Below the pieces are notes generated by a model. That model was not told the DNA's origin. It searched no databases and saw only the letters and a program-made list of their open reading frames with translations. From NCBI GenBank assembly GCA_018065815.1, contig JAGHSP010000296.1, positions 1 to 28,943 of the forward strand: a stretch of DNA of 28,943 nucleotides. The letters are read 5' to 3'. How positions within the stretch are numbered: position 1 is the first letter of the stretch; each line of letters opens with the position of its first letter. The translations under genes and the position numbers were made by a program. Of this stretch, positions 16,132 through 23,854 are shown piece after piece. Source of the stretch: Candidatus Sodaliphilus limicaballi (lineage in GTDB: Bacteria > Bacteroidota > Bacteroidia > Bacteroidales > Muribaculaceae).

Positions 16132-16167
16132 AAAAAAGGTTGCTTGAATCCAAGCAACCTTTTTTTA
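16132..16167. terminator. Strong, probably bidirectional terminator
   Basis: AGGTTGCTTG and CAAGCAACCT form a perfect 10-bp stem with an AATC loop, flanked by an A-run before and a T-run after. It therefore works on the plus strand for the phosphorylase and could also stop minus-strand transcription from the small gene at 16190-16348. Confidence 0.9.
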
Positions 16168-16189
16168 CGTCTTAAATGATTGAAGAGCA

Positions 16190-16348
16190 TCAATTCACAA
16201 CAAACCCACGAAGTCCCTCTGGCATCATCCTATTATAACTATAGGCTCTAGCCATTTGTTTTATTAAGTCCACGGTTGACTTGCGTGGCATGACTGGTTG
16301 TTGCACTTTGCTACCCTCCTTTTGTAATTGAGTAGAGGTTTTTTGCAT
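16190..16348 (-). CDS. Small conserved-looking protein, 52 residues
   Basis: ATG at 16348, stop at 16190. The predicted peptide begins MQKTSTQLQKEGSK, is basic in its middle (MPRKSTVDLIKQMARAYSY) and ends GLRGFVVN. The PRKST-(hydrophobic helix)-RAY-(Y/N) pattern with a short hydrophobic tail reminds me of small uncharacterised proteins that are common in Bacteroidales, but I cannot name a family. There is no membrane segment or signal peptide. It is followed within about 25 bp by a bidirectional terminator, which supports a real transcription unit. No strong promoter match was found upstream. Confidence 0.5.
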   Translation of the reverse strand: MQKTSTQLQKEGSKVQQPVMPRKSTVDLIKQMARAYSYNRMMPEGLRGFVVN

Positions 16349-16503
16349 AGGCAGTTTATTTTAGTGATTACATTCTTATAACGTAACTATAACTGCTATA
16401 TTTTATAAACTATGCAAAAAAAATACATTTTAATCTTTTTTCACAACATCACCTTTTTCGGTGGAGGCGGTGGGGTGCAAATTTCATCAAGATATTGCTC
16501 TTG

Positions 16504-17811
16504 TCAACGCCGTTTTATCACAATCGACAAGATTATCATTGCCGTTAAGGCCCAAGTATAATACAAGTAAGGAAGGAATGCAACAGGTGCTACTTGACTC
16601 AAACTCGCAGCAAGCAAAGCCTGTGCGCCATAGGGTATCATGCATTGCACCACGCATGCACTTGTGTCAAGCAGGCTTGCTGTCTTGCGGGGCTCAACGC
16701 CGAATTCGCTGCTTATCTTGCGTGAAATTTCACCCACTGTGAGTATGGCTATTGTATTGTTGGCTGTGCACACATTCACGAGTCCCACCAGCACTGACAC
16801 GCACACCTGTGCTCCGCGGCTTCCTCTCACCACGTGATTAGTCAGCTGCTCGATTATATAAGTGATTCCGCCATTGTGGCTAATTAGTTTGAGTAGTCCT
16901 GCGGCAAGCAGAGTCACTATGATCAAATCGCTCATACCCGTGATGCCACTGCCCATGAGCGTGCACATTGTCATTATTGCGTCACCTTGCAAGAAAAATG
17001 CAATCGTCATGCAGCACAGTATTCCCAAAGACAAGACCACCAGCACGTTAACGCCCAGTGCGGCTGTCGCTATCACAACCAGATAGGGCAACACTAGCCA
17101 CCACGTGCGGTCGCCTCCCGGGACAGTAGCCAATGTCGAAGACTCGCCCTGCACAAAATATACCGCAAGGGCAATCAATGCTGCCGGCAAAGCTATGCGC
17201 AGATTTGTCCTGAACTTATCGCTCATTTTCACACCTTGGCTACGTGTTGCGGCTATCGTCGTGTCGCTGATGAATGATAGGTTGTCGCCAAAAAACGACC
17301 CGCTAAGCACCACGCTCACGTAGAATGCCACATTGCCATCGCCCGCCTCGGCTAGCTGGCATGCAAATGGAGTCAAGGCTACGATTGTGCCCACCGAGGT
17401 GCCTATCGACATGGAGATGAAACATGTGACAAGAAACAGTCCAGGCAAAACAAACCACTGCGGCAGGCTATTGAGCGTGAGGTTAACAGTCGCATCCACA
17501 GCGCCGATGCCCTTGGCCAGCCCAGAGAAAGCTCCGGCCAGGATAAATATCCATATCATGTAGATGATGTTGGCATTGGCTGCACCTTGCGAGAAAATGT
17601 TGATGCGCTCTTGAAGTTTCACTCCGGTGGTGGTGACCATTGCCCATGCAGCGGCCACGATAAATGCTATCGACAATGGCATTTTGTAGAAATCACCTAT
17701 CGCCAGCGACACTGCTACATACATGAGCAAGAACACGACTATGGGCGATAGTGCCAGCAGTCCATGTGAGTGCGATATACCTTTATTTCCTTCTGGTTTG
17801 TATTCAGTCAT
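16504..17811 (-). CDS. NhaC-family Na+/H+ antiporter
   Basis: 435 residues with roughly eleven or twelve hydrophobic segments spanning nearly the whole protein. Family hallmarks are the SIGTSVGTIVALTPFA segment and GSFFGDNLSFISDTTIAATRSQGV, which matches the NhaC GD-(x)-SPxSDTT signature where ion-binding residues lie. It exchanges Na+ (or a small organic solute in relatives) for protons at the inner membrane, for pH and sodium homeostasis. It is shorter than Bacillus NhaC (about 450-480) but complete. It is divergently transcribed from rarA with back-to-back promoters. Exact substrate is uncertain, since this family also holds malate/lactate and amino-acid antiporters. Confidence 0.88.
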   Translation of the reverse strand: MTEYKPEGNKGISHSHGLLALSPIVVFLLMYVAVSLAIGDFYKMPLSIAFIVAAAWAMVTTTGVKLQERINIFSQGAANANIIYMIWIFILAGAFSGLAKGIGAVDATVNLTLNSLPQWFVLPGLFLVTCFISMSIGTSVGTIVALTPFACQLAEAGDGNVAFYVSVVLSGSFFGDNLSFISDTTIAATRSQGVKMSDKFRTNLRIALPAALIALAVYFVQGESSTLATVPGGDRTWWLVLPYLVVIATAALGVNVLVVLSLGILCCMTIAFFLQGDAIMTMCTLMGSGITGMSDLIIVTLLAAGLLKLISHNGGITYIIEQLTNHVVRGSRGAQVCVSVLVGLVNVCTANNTIAILTVGEISRKISSEFGVEPRKTASLLDTSACVVQCMIPYGAQALLAASLSQVAPVAFLPYLYYTWALTAMIILSIVIKRR

Positions 17812-17836
17812 AGCTTTCCCATTTGTAGTTGTGTCA

Positions 17837-17868
17837 CAAAATTACTAAATTTTGAACAATTCAGCAAA
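17837..17868 (-). promoter_or_regulatory. Promoter of the antiporter gene
   Basis: On the minus strand TTTG (plus 17865-17868), 20 bp, then TAATTTTG (plus 17837-17844): full consensus. The -33 box is half of a 15-bp palindrome shared with the divergent rarA promoter. Confidence 0.75.
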
Positions 17869-17873
17869 ATAAT

Positions 17874-17905
17874 TTTGCAACATCAAGCAATTATCATTAA
17901 CTTTA
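17874..17905 (+). promoter_or_regulatory. Promoter of rarA
   Basis: TTTG (17874-17877), 20 bp, then TAACTTTA (17898-17905), one base off TAnnTTTG. The start codon follows 31 bp later. Confidence 0.65.
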
Positions 17906-17936
17906 CACTTTATTTTACATCAATACCTGAGCAAAT

Positions 17937-19232
17937 ATGTACGAACCTTTAGCCGAGCGCATGCGTCCCAAGTCGCTCGATGATTACATAGGACAAAAAC
18001 ATCTCGTGGGTGATGGTGCAGTGCTCCGGCGCATGATCGAGAGCGGCAACATATCCTCGTTCATCTTGTGGGGTCCTCCGGGAGTGGGAAAAACCACTCT
18101 TGCCCGCATCATAGCCGAGCAGACACAAGTCCCGTTCTATACCTTGAGCGCTGTCACCTCGGGTGTTAAAGACGTGCGTGATGTGCTCGACCGATGCAAG
18201 GCCGATGCCGTGAGCGTGTTCTCCAAAGGGCGCCCGGTCCTTTTCATCGACGAGATACATCGGTTCAACAAGTCGCAGCAAGACTCTCTGCTAGGCGCTG
18301 TGGAGCAAGGCATTGTCACGCTCATCGGAGCCACTACCGAGAACCCGTCGTTTGAGGTGATCAGACCATTGCTGTCGCGAGCGCAAGTGTATGTGCTCAA
18401 TCCGCTTGAAGACGAAGACCTGCTCAACTTGCTTAATCGCACAGTGGGCGAAGACAAGATATTCAAGGAGCGTGAGGTTAAGATCGAAGAAACCACTGCT
18501 CTGCTTCGCTACGCAGGCGGTGATGCACGCAAGTTGCTTAATATACTTGACCTTATCATGCAGTCGCTTGCCGTGAACGAGCCGTTTGTTATCAACGACA
18601 AGATTGTGACCGAACGACTCCAACAAAATCCCATGGCGTTTGACAAGAACGGCGAGATGCACTATGACATCATCTCGGCCTTCATCAAGTCGATACGCGG
18701 CAGCGATCCGCAAGCCGCTGTTTACTGGCTTGCCCGGCTCATTGCAGGCGGCGAGGATCCCAAGTTCATCGCCCGCAGGCTTTGCATATCGGCTGCCGAA
18801 GACATAGGACTTGCCAATCCCAACGCATTGCTGCTGGCCAACGCCACATTCGATGTCATCAGCAAGATAGGCTGGCCCGAGGGACGTATCCCTTTGAGCG
18901 AGTGTACCATATATCTGGCTTCGTCACCCAAGAGCAACAGCGCCTACATGGCTATCAACGATGCGTTGGCATTTGTAGAGAGCACGGGCAATGCTCCGGT
19001 GCCATTGCACTTGCGCAATGCCCCCACAAAACTCATGGCAAAACTAGGATATGGCGCCGACTACAAATACGCCCACGACTATCCCGGACACTTCGTCAAC
19101 CAGCAATACATGCCCGACTCCGTCCAGGGAACCCAGTTGTGGACCCCTCAGCCCAACCCTGCCGAAGCAAAAATGGCATCTCATTTAGCTTCACTATGGA
19201 CTCCGCAGGCCCCGCATGACGACAACTCATGA
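17937..19232 (+). CDS. rarA: Replication-associated recombination protein A (MgsA/RarA AAA+ ATPase)
   Basis: 431 residues, typical length. It is a clamp-loader-like AAA+ ATPase acting at stalled replication forks. The N terminus PLAERMRPKSLDDYIGQKHL is diagnostic; Walker A is GPPGVGKTT (46-54), Walker B VLFIDEIHRFNKSQQD (101-116), and GATTENPSFEV is the family sensor-1 region. The C-terminal tetramerisation part has RLCISAAEDIGLANP and, near the end, YGADYKYAHDYPGHFVNQQYMP. It is probably its own transcription unit, since lepA has a separate consensus promoter directly downstream. Confidence 0.97.
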   Translation: MYEPLAERMRPKSLDDYIGQKHLVGDGAVLRRMIESGNISSFILWGPPGVGKTTLARIIAEQTQVPFYTLSAVTSGVKDVRDVLDRCKADAVSVFSKGRPVLFIDEIHRFNKSQQDSLLGAVEQGIVTLIGATTENPSFEVIRPLLSRAQVYVLNPLEDEDLLNLLNRTVGEDKIFKEREVKIEETTALLRYAGGDARKLLNILDLIMQSLAVNEPFVINDKIVTERLQQNPMAFDKNGEMHYDIISAFIKSIRGSDPQAAVYWLARLIAGGEDPKFIARRLCISAAEDIGLANPNALLLANATFDVISKIGWPEGRIPLSECTIYLASSPKSNSAYMAINDALAFVESTGNAPVPLHLRNAPTKLMAKLGYGADYKYAHDYPGHFVNQQYMPDSVQGTQLWTPQPNPAEAKMASHLASLWTPQAPHDDNS

Positions 19233-19263
19233 GTGTGTCCAAGTTGCTCGTTTTTGTTAGGAT

Positions 19264-19294
19264 TTTGAAAAATCAATAAAATTGAGTAACTTTG
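19264..19294 (+). promoter_or_regulatory. Promoter of lepA
   Basis: TTTG (19264-19267), 19 bp, then TAACTTTG (19287-19294). The -7 box overlaps the upstream part of the lepA open frame, which argues that the ATG at 19315, not an earlier TTG at 19282, is the real start. Confidence 0.8.
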
Positions 19295-19314
19295 CACAAA
19301 ATATTGACTTTTTT

Positions 19315-21102
19315 ATGGATAAGATAAGAAACTTCTGCATTGTTGCCCACATTGACCACGGCAAGAGCACGCTTGCCGACCGACTGCTGGAATATACCAA
19401 CACGGTTGCGGGCAAGGACATGCAGGCCCAGGTGCTCGACGATATGGACCTGGAACGTGAGCGTGGCATTACAATCAAGAGCCATGCCATCCAGATGGAC
19501 TATATGCTCGACGGCACAAAATATACGCTCAACCTGATTGACACCCCGGGACACGTCGACTTCTCTTACGAGGTGTCGCGCTCTATCGCTGCATGCGAGG
19601 GCGCATTGCTCGTGGTGGATGCCACCCAGGGCGTTCAGGCTCAGACTATCTCTAACCTCTATATGGCCATTGACAATGGTCTCGAGATAATCCCTGTTAT
19701 CAATAAGATTGACATGGATAGCGCTCACCCCGACGAGGTTGAGGACGAGATCGTTGATTTGCTGGGCTGTGACCCGGGAGACATAATCCGTGCAAGTGCA
19801 CGCACAGGAATCGGTATTCCAGAGATCATGGAGGCTATCGTGAAACGCATTCCTGCACCCAAAGGTGACCCTAAGGCTCCCCTGCAGGCATTGATTTTCG
19901 ACTCGGTGTTCAATCCGTTCCGTGGCATCATTGTTTATTTCAAGATTCTCAATGGCTGCATCAAGAAGAACGACTTCGTCAAGTTTGTCAACACTGGCAA
20001 GGAGTATAATGTCGATGAAATGGGTGTACTCAAGTTGCAGCTAGCTCCACGCAATGAGTTGAGCGCAGGCAATGTGGGTTACATCATTTCGGGTATCAAG
20101 AACTCCGTTGAGGTGAGAGTGGGTGATACCATCACCCATGTGAGCCAGCCTTGCGACAGCGCAATCGCTGGTTTCCAGGAGGTGAAACCCATGGTGTTTG
20201 CCGGTGTTTATCCCATCGAGCCCGAGGATTTTGAGAACCTGCGTGCTTCGCTCGAGAAATTGCAACTCAACGATGCCGCTCTCACATTCACTCCCGAGTC
20301 GTCGGTGGCGCTAGGATTCGGTTTCCGTTGCGGCTTCCTCGGCCTTCTCCACATGGAGATTGTGCAGGAACGACTCAGCCGTGAGTTCAACATGGAGGTT
20401 ATCACCACTGTGCCCAACGTGTCTTACAAAGTATATGACAAGAAGGCCGTGATGACCGAGGTGCACAACCCCGCAGGTCTGCCCGATGTCGCTGTGATAG
20501 AAAGGATTGAAGAACCTTATATACGTGCATCTATCATCACCCTTGCCGACTTCATGGGTCCCATTATCACCCTGTGTCTGGGCAAACGTGGCGAGCTGGT
20601 TAAGCAAGAATACATCTCGGGCAATCGCCTTGAACTCACGTTTGACATCCCGCTGGGTGAGATTGTGATTGACTTCTACGACAAACTGAAGTCAATAAGC
20701 AAGGGGTATGCATCGTTTGACTACTTCATCAGCGGTTACCGAGACTCAAAGCTCATCAAGCTCGACATCTTGCTCAATGGTCAGCCTGTTGACGCATTGA
20801 GCGCTCTCACTCACGTTGACAATGCTGTGACTCTGGGCCGTCGCATGTGCGAGAAACTCAAGGAATTGCTGCCGCGTCAGCAATATGATATCGCCATCCA
20901 GGCTGCTATTGCCGGCAAGATTGTGGCGCGTGAGACTGTGAAGCAGGTGCGTAAGGATGTGACTGCCAAGTGCTATGGCGGTGACGTGAGCCGCAAGCGC
21001 AAACTGCTTGAAAAACAGAAGGCTGGTAAGAAACGCATGAAACAGATAGGTAACGTGCAAGTGCCGCAGAAGGCATTCCTTGCCGTTCTCAAACTCGACT
21101 GA
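19315..21102 (+). CDS. lepA: Elongation factor 4 (LepA) GTPase
   Basis: 595 residues from ATG 19315, matching the usual LepA length and N terminus (MDKIRNFCIVAHIDHGKST). It is a translational GTPase that acts on ribosomes during initiation, assembly or stalled elongation. G1 AHIDHGKST (11-19), G2 RERGIT, G3 DTPGH, G4 NKID; the LepA-specific C-terminal domain is complete, including the basic end KCYGGDVSRKRKLLEKQK and KAFLAVLKLD. Its 3' end runs into a long inverted repeat facing the convergent YhcH-type gene. Confidence 0.98.
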   Translation: MDKIRNFCIVAHIDHGKSTLADRLLEYTNTVAGKDMQAQVLDDMDLERERGITIKSHAIQMDYMLDGTKYTLNLIDTPGHVDFSYEVSRSIAACEGALLVVDATQGVQAQTISNLYMAIDNGLEIIPVINKIDMDSAHPDEVEDEIVDLLGCDPGDIIRASARTGIGIPEIMEAIVKRIPAPKGDPKAPLQALIFDSVFNPFRGIIVYFKILNGCIKKNDFVKFVNTGKEYNVDEMGVLKLQLAPRNELSAGNVGYIISGIKNSVEVRVGDTITHVSQPCDSAIAGFQEVKPMVFAGVYPIEPEDFENLRASLEKLQLNDAALTFTPESSVALGFGFRCGFLGLLHMEIVQERLSREFNMEVITTVPNVSYKVYDKKAVMTEVHNPAGLPDVAVIERIEEPYIRASIITLADFMGPIITLCLGKRGELVKQEYISGNRLELTFDIPLGEIVIDFYDKLKSISKGYASFDYFISGYRDSKLIKLDILLNGQPVDALSALTHVDNAVTLGRRMCEKLKELLPRQQYDIAIQAAIAGKIVARETVKQVRKDVTAKCYGGDVSRKRKLLEKQKAGKKRMKQIGNVQVPQKAFLAVLKLD

Positions 21103-21110
21103 CACTTCAC

Positions 21111-21250
21111 TACGATACGCTTCGCTACGATACGCTTCGCGGTGCTCGCTACGATGACGATGACATTGTTGGCGCAAACTTATTGCAACAGTGTTATTGT
21201 AGCGAGCACCGCGAGCGTATCGTAGCGTAGCGAAGCGAAGCACCGCGAGC
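21111..21250. repeat. Long inverted repeat between convergent genes
   Basis: The left arm (21125-21152) and right arm (21199-21225) are reverse complements except for one extra base, and the loop itself pairs further (ACATTGTTG with CAACAGTGT). Beside the left arm TACGATACGCTTCGC is directly repeated; beyond the right arm the motif family GCGTAGCGAAGC continues. It sits exactly between the stops of lepA and the YhcH gene, where a bidirectional terminator would be. No classical T-run follows, so a repeat element is also possible. Confidence 0.7.
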
Positions 21251-21256
21251 GTTTTG

Positions 21257-21706
21257 TCACACCTCTACCTTGATGCAAATTTTCTTGATCGTTCCTTCTC
21301 CTATGATTGGAGCATGTGCATCAAGGGGAGTCATGATGCATAGTTCGCTGGGATGCAGAGTGAAATGGGTGAGTGGTGTGTCGTTGTAGAACGCGATGTC
21401 ACGCTCGGTCGAGTAGGGCGTTACCACCTTGCCAAGTTTATGCAGTGGTAACCAACCCATCATTTCGTCACGGTCAACAGGCACATGGATGTCGATATAG
21501 TTACGGTGCACTTCCAGCACTTGCTGGTCTATGTGTTTCATCGACGGAGTCTCCACATTGGCCCACACGCCATCTTCAATGTCAACCCTGCTCACACCAG
21601 TCTGATGAATGGTTGCATAATTGTCACGCAACCATTGCAGTGCGGTTTTCATCTTGGGGTATATTGCCTCAAGAGCCGCTGTATCATTAATCTTTGCTAC
21701 TATCAT
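21257..21706 (-). CDS. YhcH/YjgK/YiaL family protein (DUF386)
   Basis: 149 residues, the family's normal size. Members have a cupin-like fold and often accompany sugar or sialic-acid catabolism; one (EbgC) is a beta-galactosidase subunit, others are anomerase-like. Signature stretches are present: ETPSMKHIDQQVLEVHRNYIDIHVPV with clustered Glu/His for a metal site, GWLPLHKL, FTLHPSELCIMTPLDAHAP and the terminal IKKICIKVEV. No sugar genes lie beside it, so its substrate is not hinted at. The start codon lies only 4 nt after a -7 box, suggesting a leaderless mRNA. Confidence 0.92.
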   Translation of the reverse strand: MIVAKINDTAALEAIYPKMKTALQWLRDNYATIHQTGVSRVDIEDGVWANVETPSMKHIDQQVLEVHRNYIDIHVPVDRDEMMGWLPLHKLGKVVTPYSTERDIAFYNDTPLTHFTLHPSELCIMTPLDAHAPIIGEGTIKKICIKVEV

Positions 21707-21710
21707 ACTG

Positions 21711-21718
21711 CAAAGTTA
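21711..21718 (-). promoter_or_regulatory. -7 box directly before the YhcH-family start
   Basis: On the minus strand TAACTTTG is followed by CAGT and then the ATG at 21706. No TTTG/TTG stands at the normal -33 distance. Transcription would start at or next to the start codon. Confidence 0.45.
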
Positions 21719-21800
21719 GTGATTATTTGCTATTCTATGTGTTGTTCTCAAATTTTTTTTCTGCTAGGAGAGGAGTAGCAGGCTAGGTGAACCGCCTTAT

Positions 21801-22216
21801 TGCATCGTAACCGGTCTGGCTCTCTTCCGACGGTCTTGCGACCATCGGTTACGATGCAGTGCGGCCTCTGTCGAGGCCGATTTTGCAGATGACTCTTTGT
21901 CCGACGGTCTTCGACCGCCGGTTACGATGCAGTGTGGCCTCTGCCGAGGCCGATGTGGTGATGGTGTTACTTTCCGACGTTCTGGCGACTTGTCCGACGG
22001 TCTGGCGACCATCGGTTACGATGCAGTGCGGCCTCTGTCGAGGCCGATATGGTGATGGTGTTACTATCCGACGGTCTGGCGACCATCGGTTACGATGCAG
22101 TGTGACGGGTTCTCCGTCAATTTGCTGGTTGGGACGTGTTGCTGTCTGGTGGTCTGGCGACTTGTCCGACGGTCTGGCGACCATCGGTTACGATGCAGTG
22201 CGACGGGTTCCCCGTC
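21801..22216 (-). repeat. Tandem array of the two-hairpin intergenic repeat
   Basis: Read on the minus strand, five units each give GCATCGTAA, hairpin 1, a variable spacer, hairpin 2, then CACT joined directly to the next GCATCGTAA. The core CGGTTACGATGCAG (plus strand) starts at 21846, 21919, 22013, 22087 and 22185. Hairpin 1 is usually CCGA-x-GGTC / GACC-x-TCGG. Hairpin 2 is GGCCTC/GAGGCC in three units and GACGG/CCGTC in two. The left end (21801-21814) is an inverted copy of the core. Spacers are similar in some units (GTAACACCATCACC). No open frame of note is present; this fills most of the 780-bp gap between the YhcH gene and tsaB. Confidence 0.85.
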
Positions 22217-22316
22217 AAGTATGATTCACTTTAAGGCAGGTTCGATACTGTTGGTGCTCAATGGGGGACGGCTAGGGTTGTGATGTAGGCGATGTAGGCG
22301 GTGGAACCGCCTTATT

Positions 22317-22387
22317 GCATCGTAACCGGCGGACGCAGTCCGTCGGAGAGGTGTATATAAAACTAACGGCCTCGGAGGGGCCGCACT
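22317..22387 (+). repeat. Two-hairpin intergenic repeat, single copy (copy B)
   Basis: GCATCGTAA (22317-22325), hairpin 1 (22326-22346, GGAC/GTCC core arms), spacer, hairpin 2 (22368-22382, GGCCTC/GGGGCC), GCACT (22383-22387). It is opposite in orientation to the neighbouring array and the same as copy A at 670-735. It ends about 75 bp before the tsaB -7 box. Confidence 0.75.
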
Positions 22388-22437
22388 GAAATCACTCATG
22401 TTTACCCTCTCGTTTTTCATCTTTTTCTTCCTTCGTC

Positions 22438-22468
22438 TTTCGTTTTTCGTCAAATTGTTGTATCTTTG
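22438..22468 (+). promoter_or_regulatory. Promoter of tsaB
   Basis: TATCTTTG (22461-22468) is a clean TAnnTTTG -7 box; TTTC (22438-22441) stands 19 bp upstream as a weak -33. The start codon is 25 bp downstream. Confidence 0.55.
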
Positions 22469-22493
22469 TATTTTGTTTAGAAGATAACGATAC

Positions 22494-23189
22494 ATGGCAA
22501 CGATATTAAATATAGAAACTTCGACAGAGGTGTGTTCGGTGGCCCTTACTTGTGAGGGGCAAGTGCTTGAACATCACGAGAATTACGACGGGCAGACTCA
22601 TGCCACGCTTTTGAGTGCATATGTTAAGGATGCGCTCGACTATGTGCGCACGCGTGAGCTCACTCTTGATGCTATTGCTGTGAGCATGGGCCCCGGCAGT
22701 TACACTGGGCTCCGCATTGGTTTGAGCGAGGCAAAGGGGTTGGCCTTCGGCATGGAAGTGCCTCTCATCGGCGTGAACACGCTGCAACTGCTTGTGGTGA
22801 GCACGATATTTAATAATTTCTTTGACGAGGACGACATTTTGTATGTCCCCATGATCGACGCTAGGCGCATGGAGGTTTACACTGCTGCTTATAACTCGGC
22901 ACTGCAAGCTGTCATAGAACCGCAAGCCATGATTATCGACGAAAATTCGTTCAGCGACATTCTTGCCGAGCACAAGGTGGTGTTCATGGGCAACGGGTCA
23001 AACAAGGTGCGCGAGGTCATCAAGCATCCTAATGCAGTGTTTGTTGACGGCATCAAACCGGTTGCACTCGAAATGATGGCACTTGCCGAGAAAGCCTTCC
23101 GAGAGTCTGATTTCATTGATGTGGCTTACTCAACGCCGCTTTATCTGAAGGAATTTCAAGCAACAACTCCAAAGAAAAAGGTGTTATAA
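22494..23189 (+). CDS. tsaB: tRNA t6A biosynthesis protein TsaB
   Basis: 231 residues, normal length. TsaB is the ASKHA-fold partner that scaffolds TsaD and TsaE for threonylcarbamoylation of A37 in ANN-reading tRNAs. The N terminus ILNIETSTEVCSVAL is the family start; AVSMGPGSYTGLRIGLSEAKGLAFG (about 64-88) is the diagnostic segment, and the C-terminal end is the usual YLKEF region. The TsaD, TsaE and TsaC genes are not in this window. Confidence 0.96.
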   Translation: MATILNIETSTEVCSVALTCEGQVLEHHENYDGQTHATLLSAYVKDALDYVRTRELTLDAIAVSMGPGSYTGLRIGLSEAKGLAFGMEVPLIGVNTLQLLVVSTIFNNFFDEDDILYVPMIDARRMEVYTAAYNSALQAVIEPQAMIIDENSFSDILAEHKVVFMGNGSNKVREVIKHPNAVFVDGIKPVALEMMALAEKAFRESDFIDVAYSTPLYLKEFQATTPKKKVL

Positions 23190-23211
23190 CCACACTATGG
23201 GGAGAAAATGG

Positions 23212-23242
23212 TTTATAATGCCAAAAAAAATGCTTAACTTTG
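23212..23242 (+). promoter_or_regulatory. Promoter of the DUF4290-rimM operon
   Basis: TAACTTTG (23235-23242) is full consensus; TTTA (23212-23215) at 19 bp spacing is a weak -33. It probably drives DUF4290, rimM, the small acidic gene, the OmpA-like gene and proS, which are all closely spaced. Confidence 0.6.
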
Positions 23243-23263
23243 CACTTTTATTGAAGTAATTAT

Positions 23264-23854
23264 ATGTTGACTTACAACTCACAACTGAAACAACTCATCT
23301 TACCCGAGTATGGCCGCAATGTTCACCAGATGGTAGAGCATTGCATGTCGTTGCCCGACCGCGACGAGCGTAACAGGTGTGCACACACCATTATTGCCAT
23401 CATGGATAATATGTTTCCGGAGAATAGGGTAGAGGCTGACTATAAACACAAGCTGTGGGACCATCTGGCCATCATGAGCGAGTTTGAACTGGATATTGAC
23501 TATCCCTATGAGATTGTGCGCAAGGACAATCTTGACAGTCGTCCCGAACCGATGGATTATCATCTGGAACCCATCAAATACCGCCACTATGGCAAAATCA
23601 TTGAGCGCATGATTGAGCGTGCGGCTCAATATCCCGAGGGGGAAGAGCGTGACACCCTGGTGATGCTCCTTGCTAACCACATGAAGAAACTCATCTTCCA
23701 GATTAACAAAGAGGACGTGGAGGATGCAAAGATATTCAAGGACCTGTACTACTATTCAGGCGGAAAGATAAAACTGAATGTAGATACCCACAGCCTGCAT
23801 GAGTTCAAAGAGGCTCCGCAGCAGGGTGGTTCTAAAAAGAAGAAAAAGAAATGA
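23264..23854 (+). CDS. DUF4290 protein
   Basis: 196 residues. DUF4290 is a Bacteroidota-specific family of unknown function. Recognisable features are YNSQLKQLILPEYGRNVHQMVEHC at the N terminus, RNRCAHTIIAIMDNMFP, and YRHYGKIIERMIERAAQYPEGEERD. It looks soluble and mainly helical, and ends in a KKKKKK tail that could bind nucleic acid or the ribosome. Its stop overlaps the rimM start by 4 bp (ATGA), so the two are translationally coupled, hinting at a link to ribosome maturation; that is inference. Confidence 0.92.
   Translation: MLTYNSQLKQLILPEYGRNVHQMVEHCMSLPDRDERNRCAHTIIAIMDNMFPENRVEADYKHKLWDHLAIMSEFELDIDYPYEIVRKDNLDSRPEPMDYHLEPIKYRHYGKIIERMIERAAQYPEGEERDTLVMLLANHMKKLIFQINKEDVEDAKIFKDLYYYSGGKIKLNVDTHSLHEFKEAPQQGGSKKKKKK

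Noticed and set aside
19282..19314. TTG start of lepA at 19282
   Set aside because: The -7 promoter box lies inside this stretch, and LepA proteins begin MxxIRNFCI, matching ATG 19315.
21827..22216. CRISPR array or rRNA-like GC-rich block
   Set aside because: Units contain paired hairpins and spacers similar to one another, unlike CRISPR; no rRNA signatures seen.
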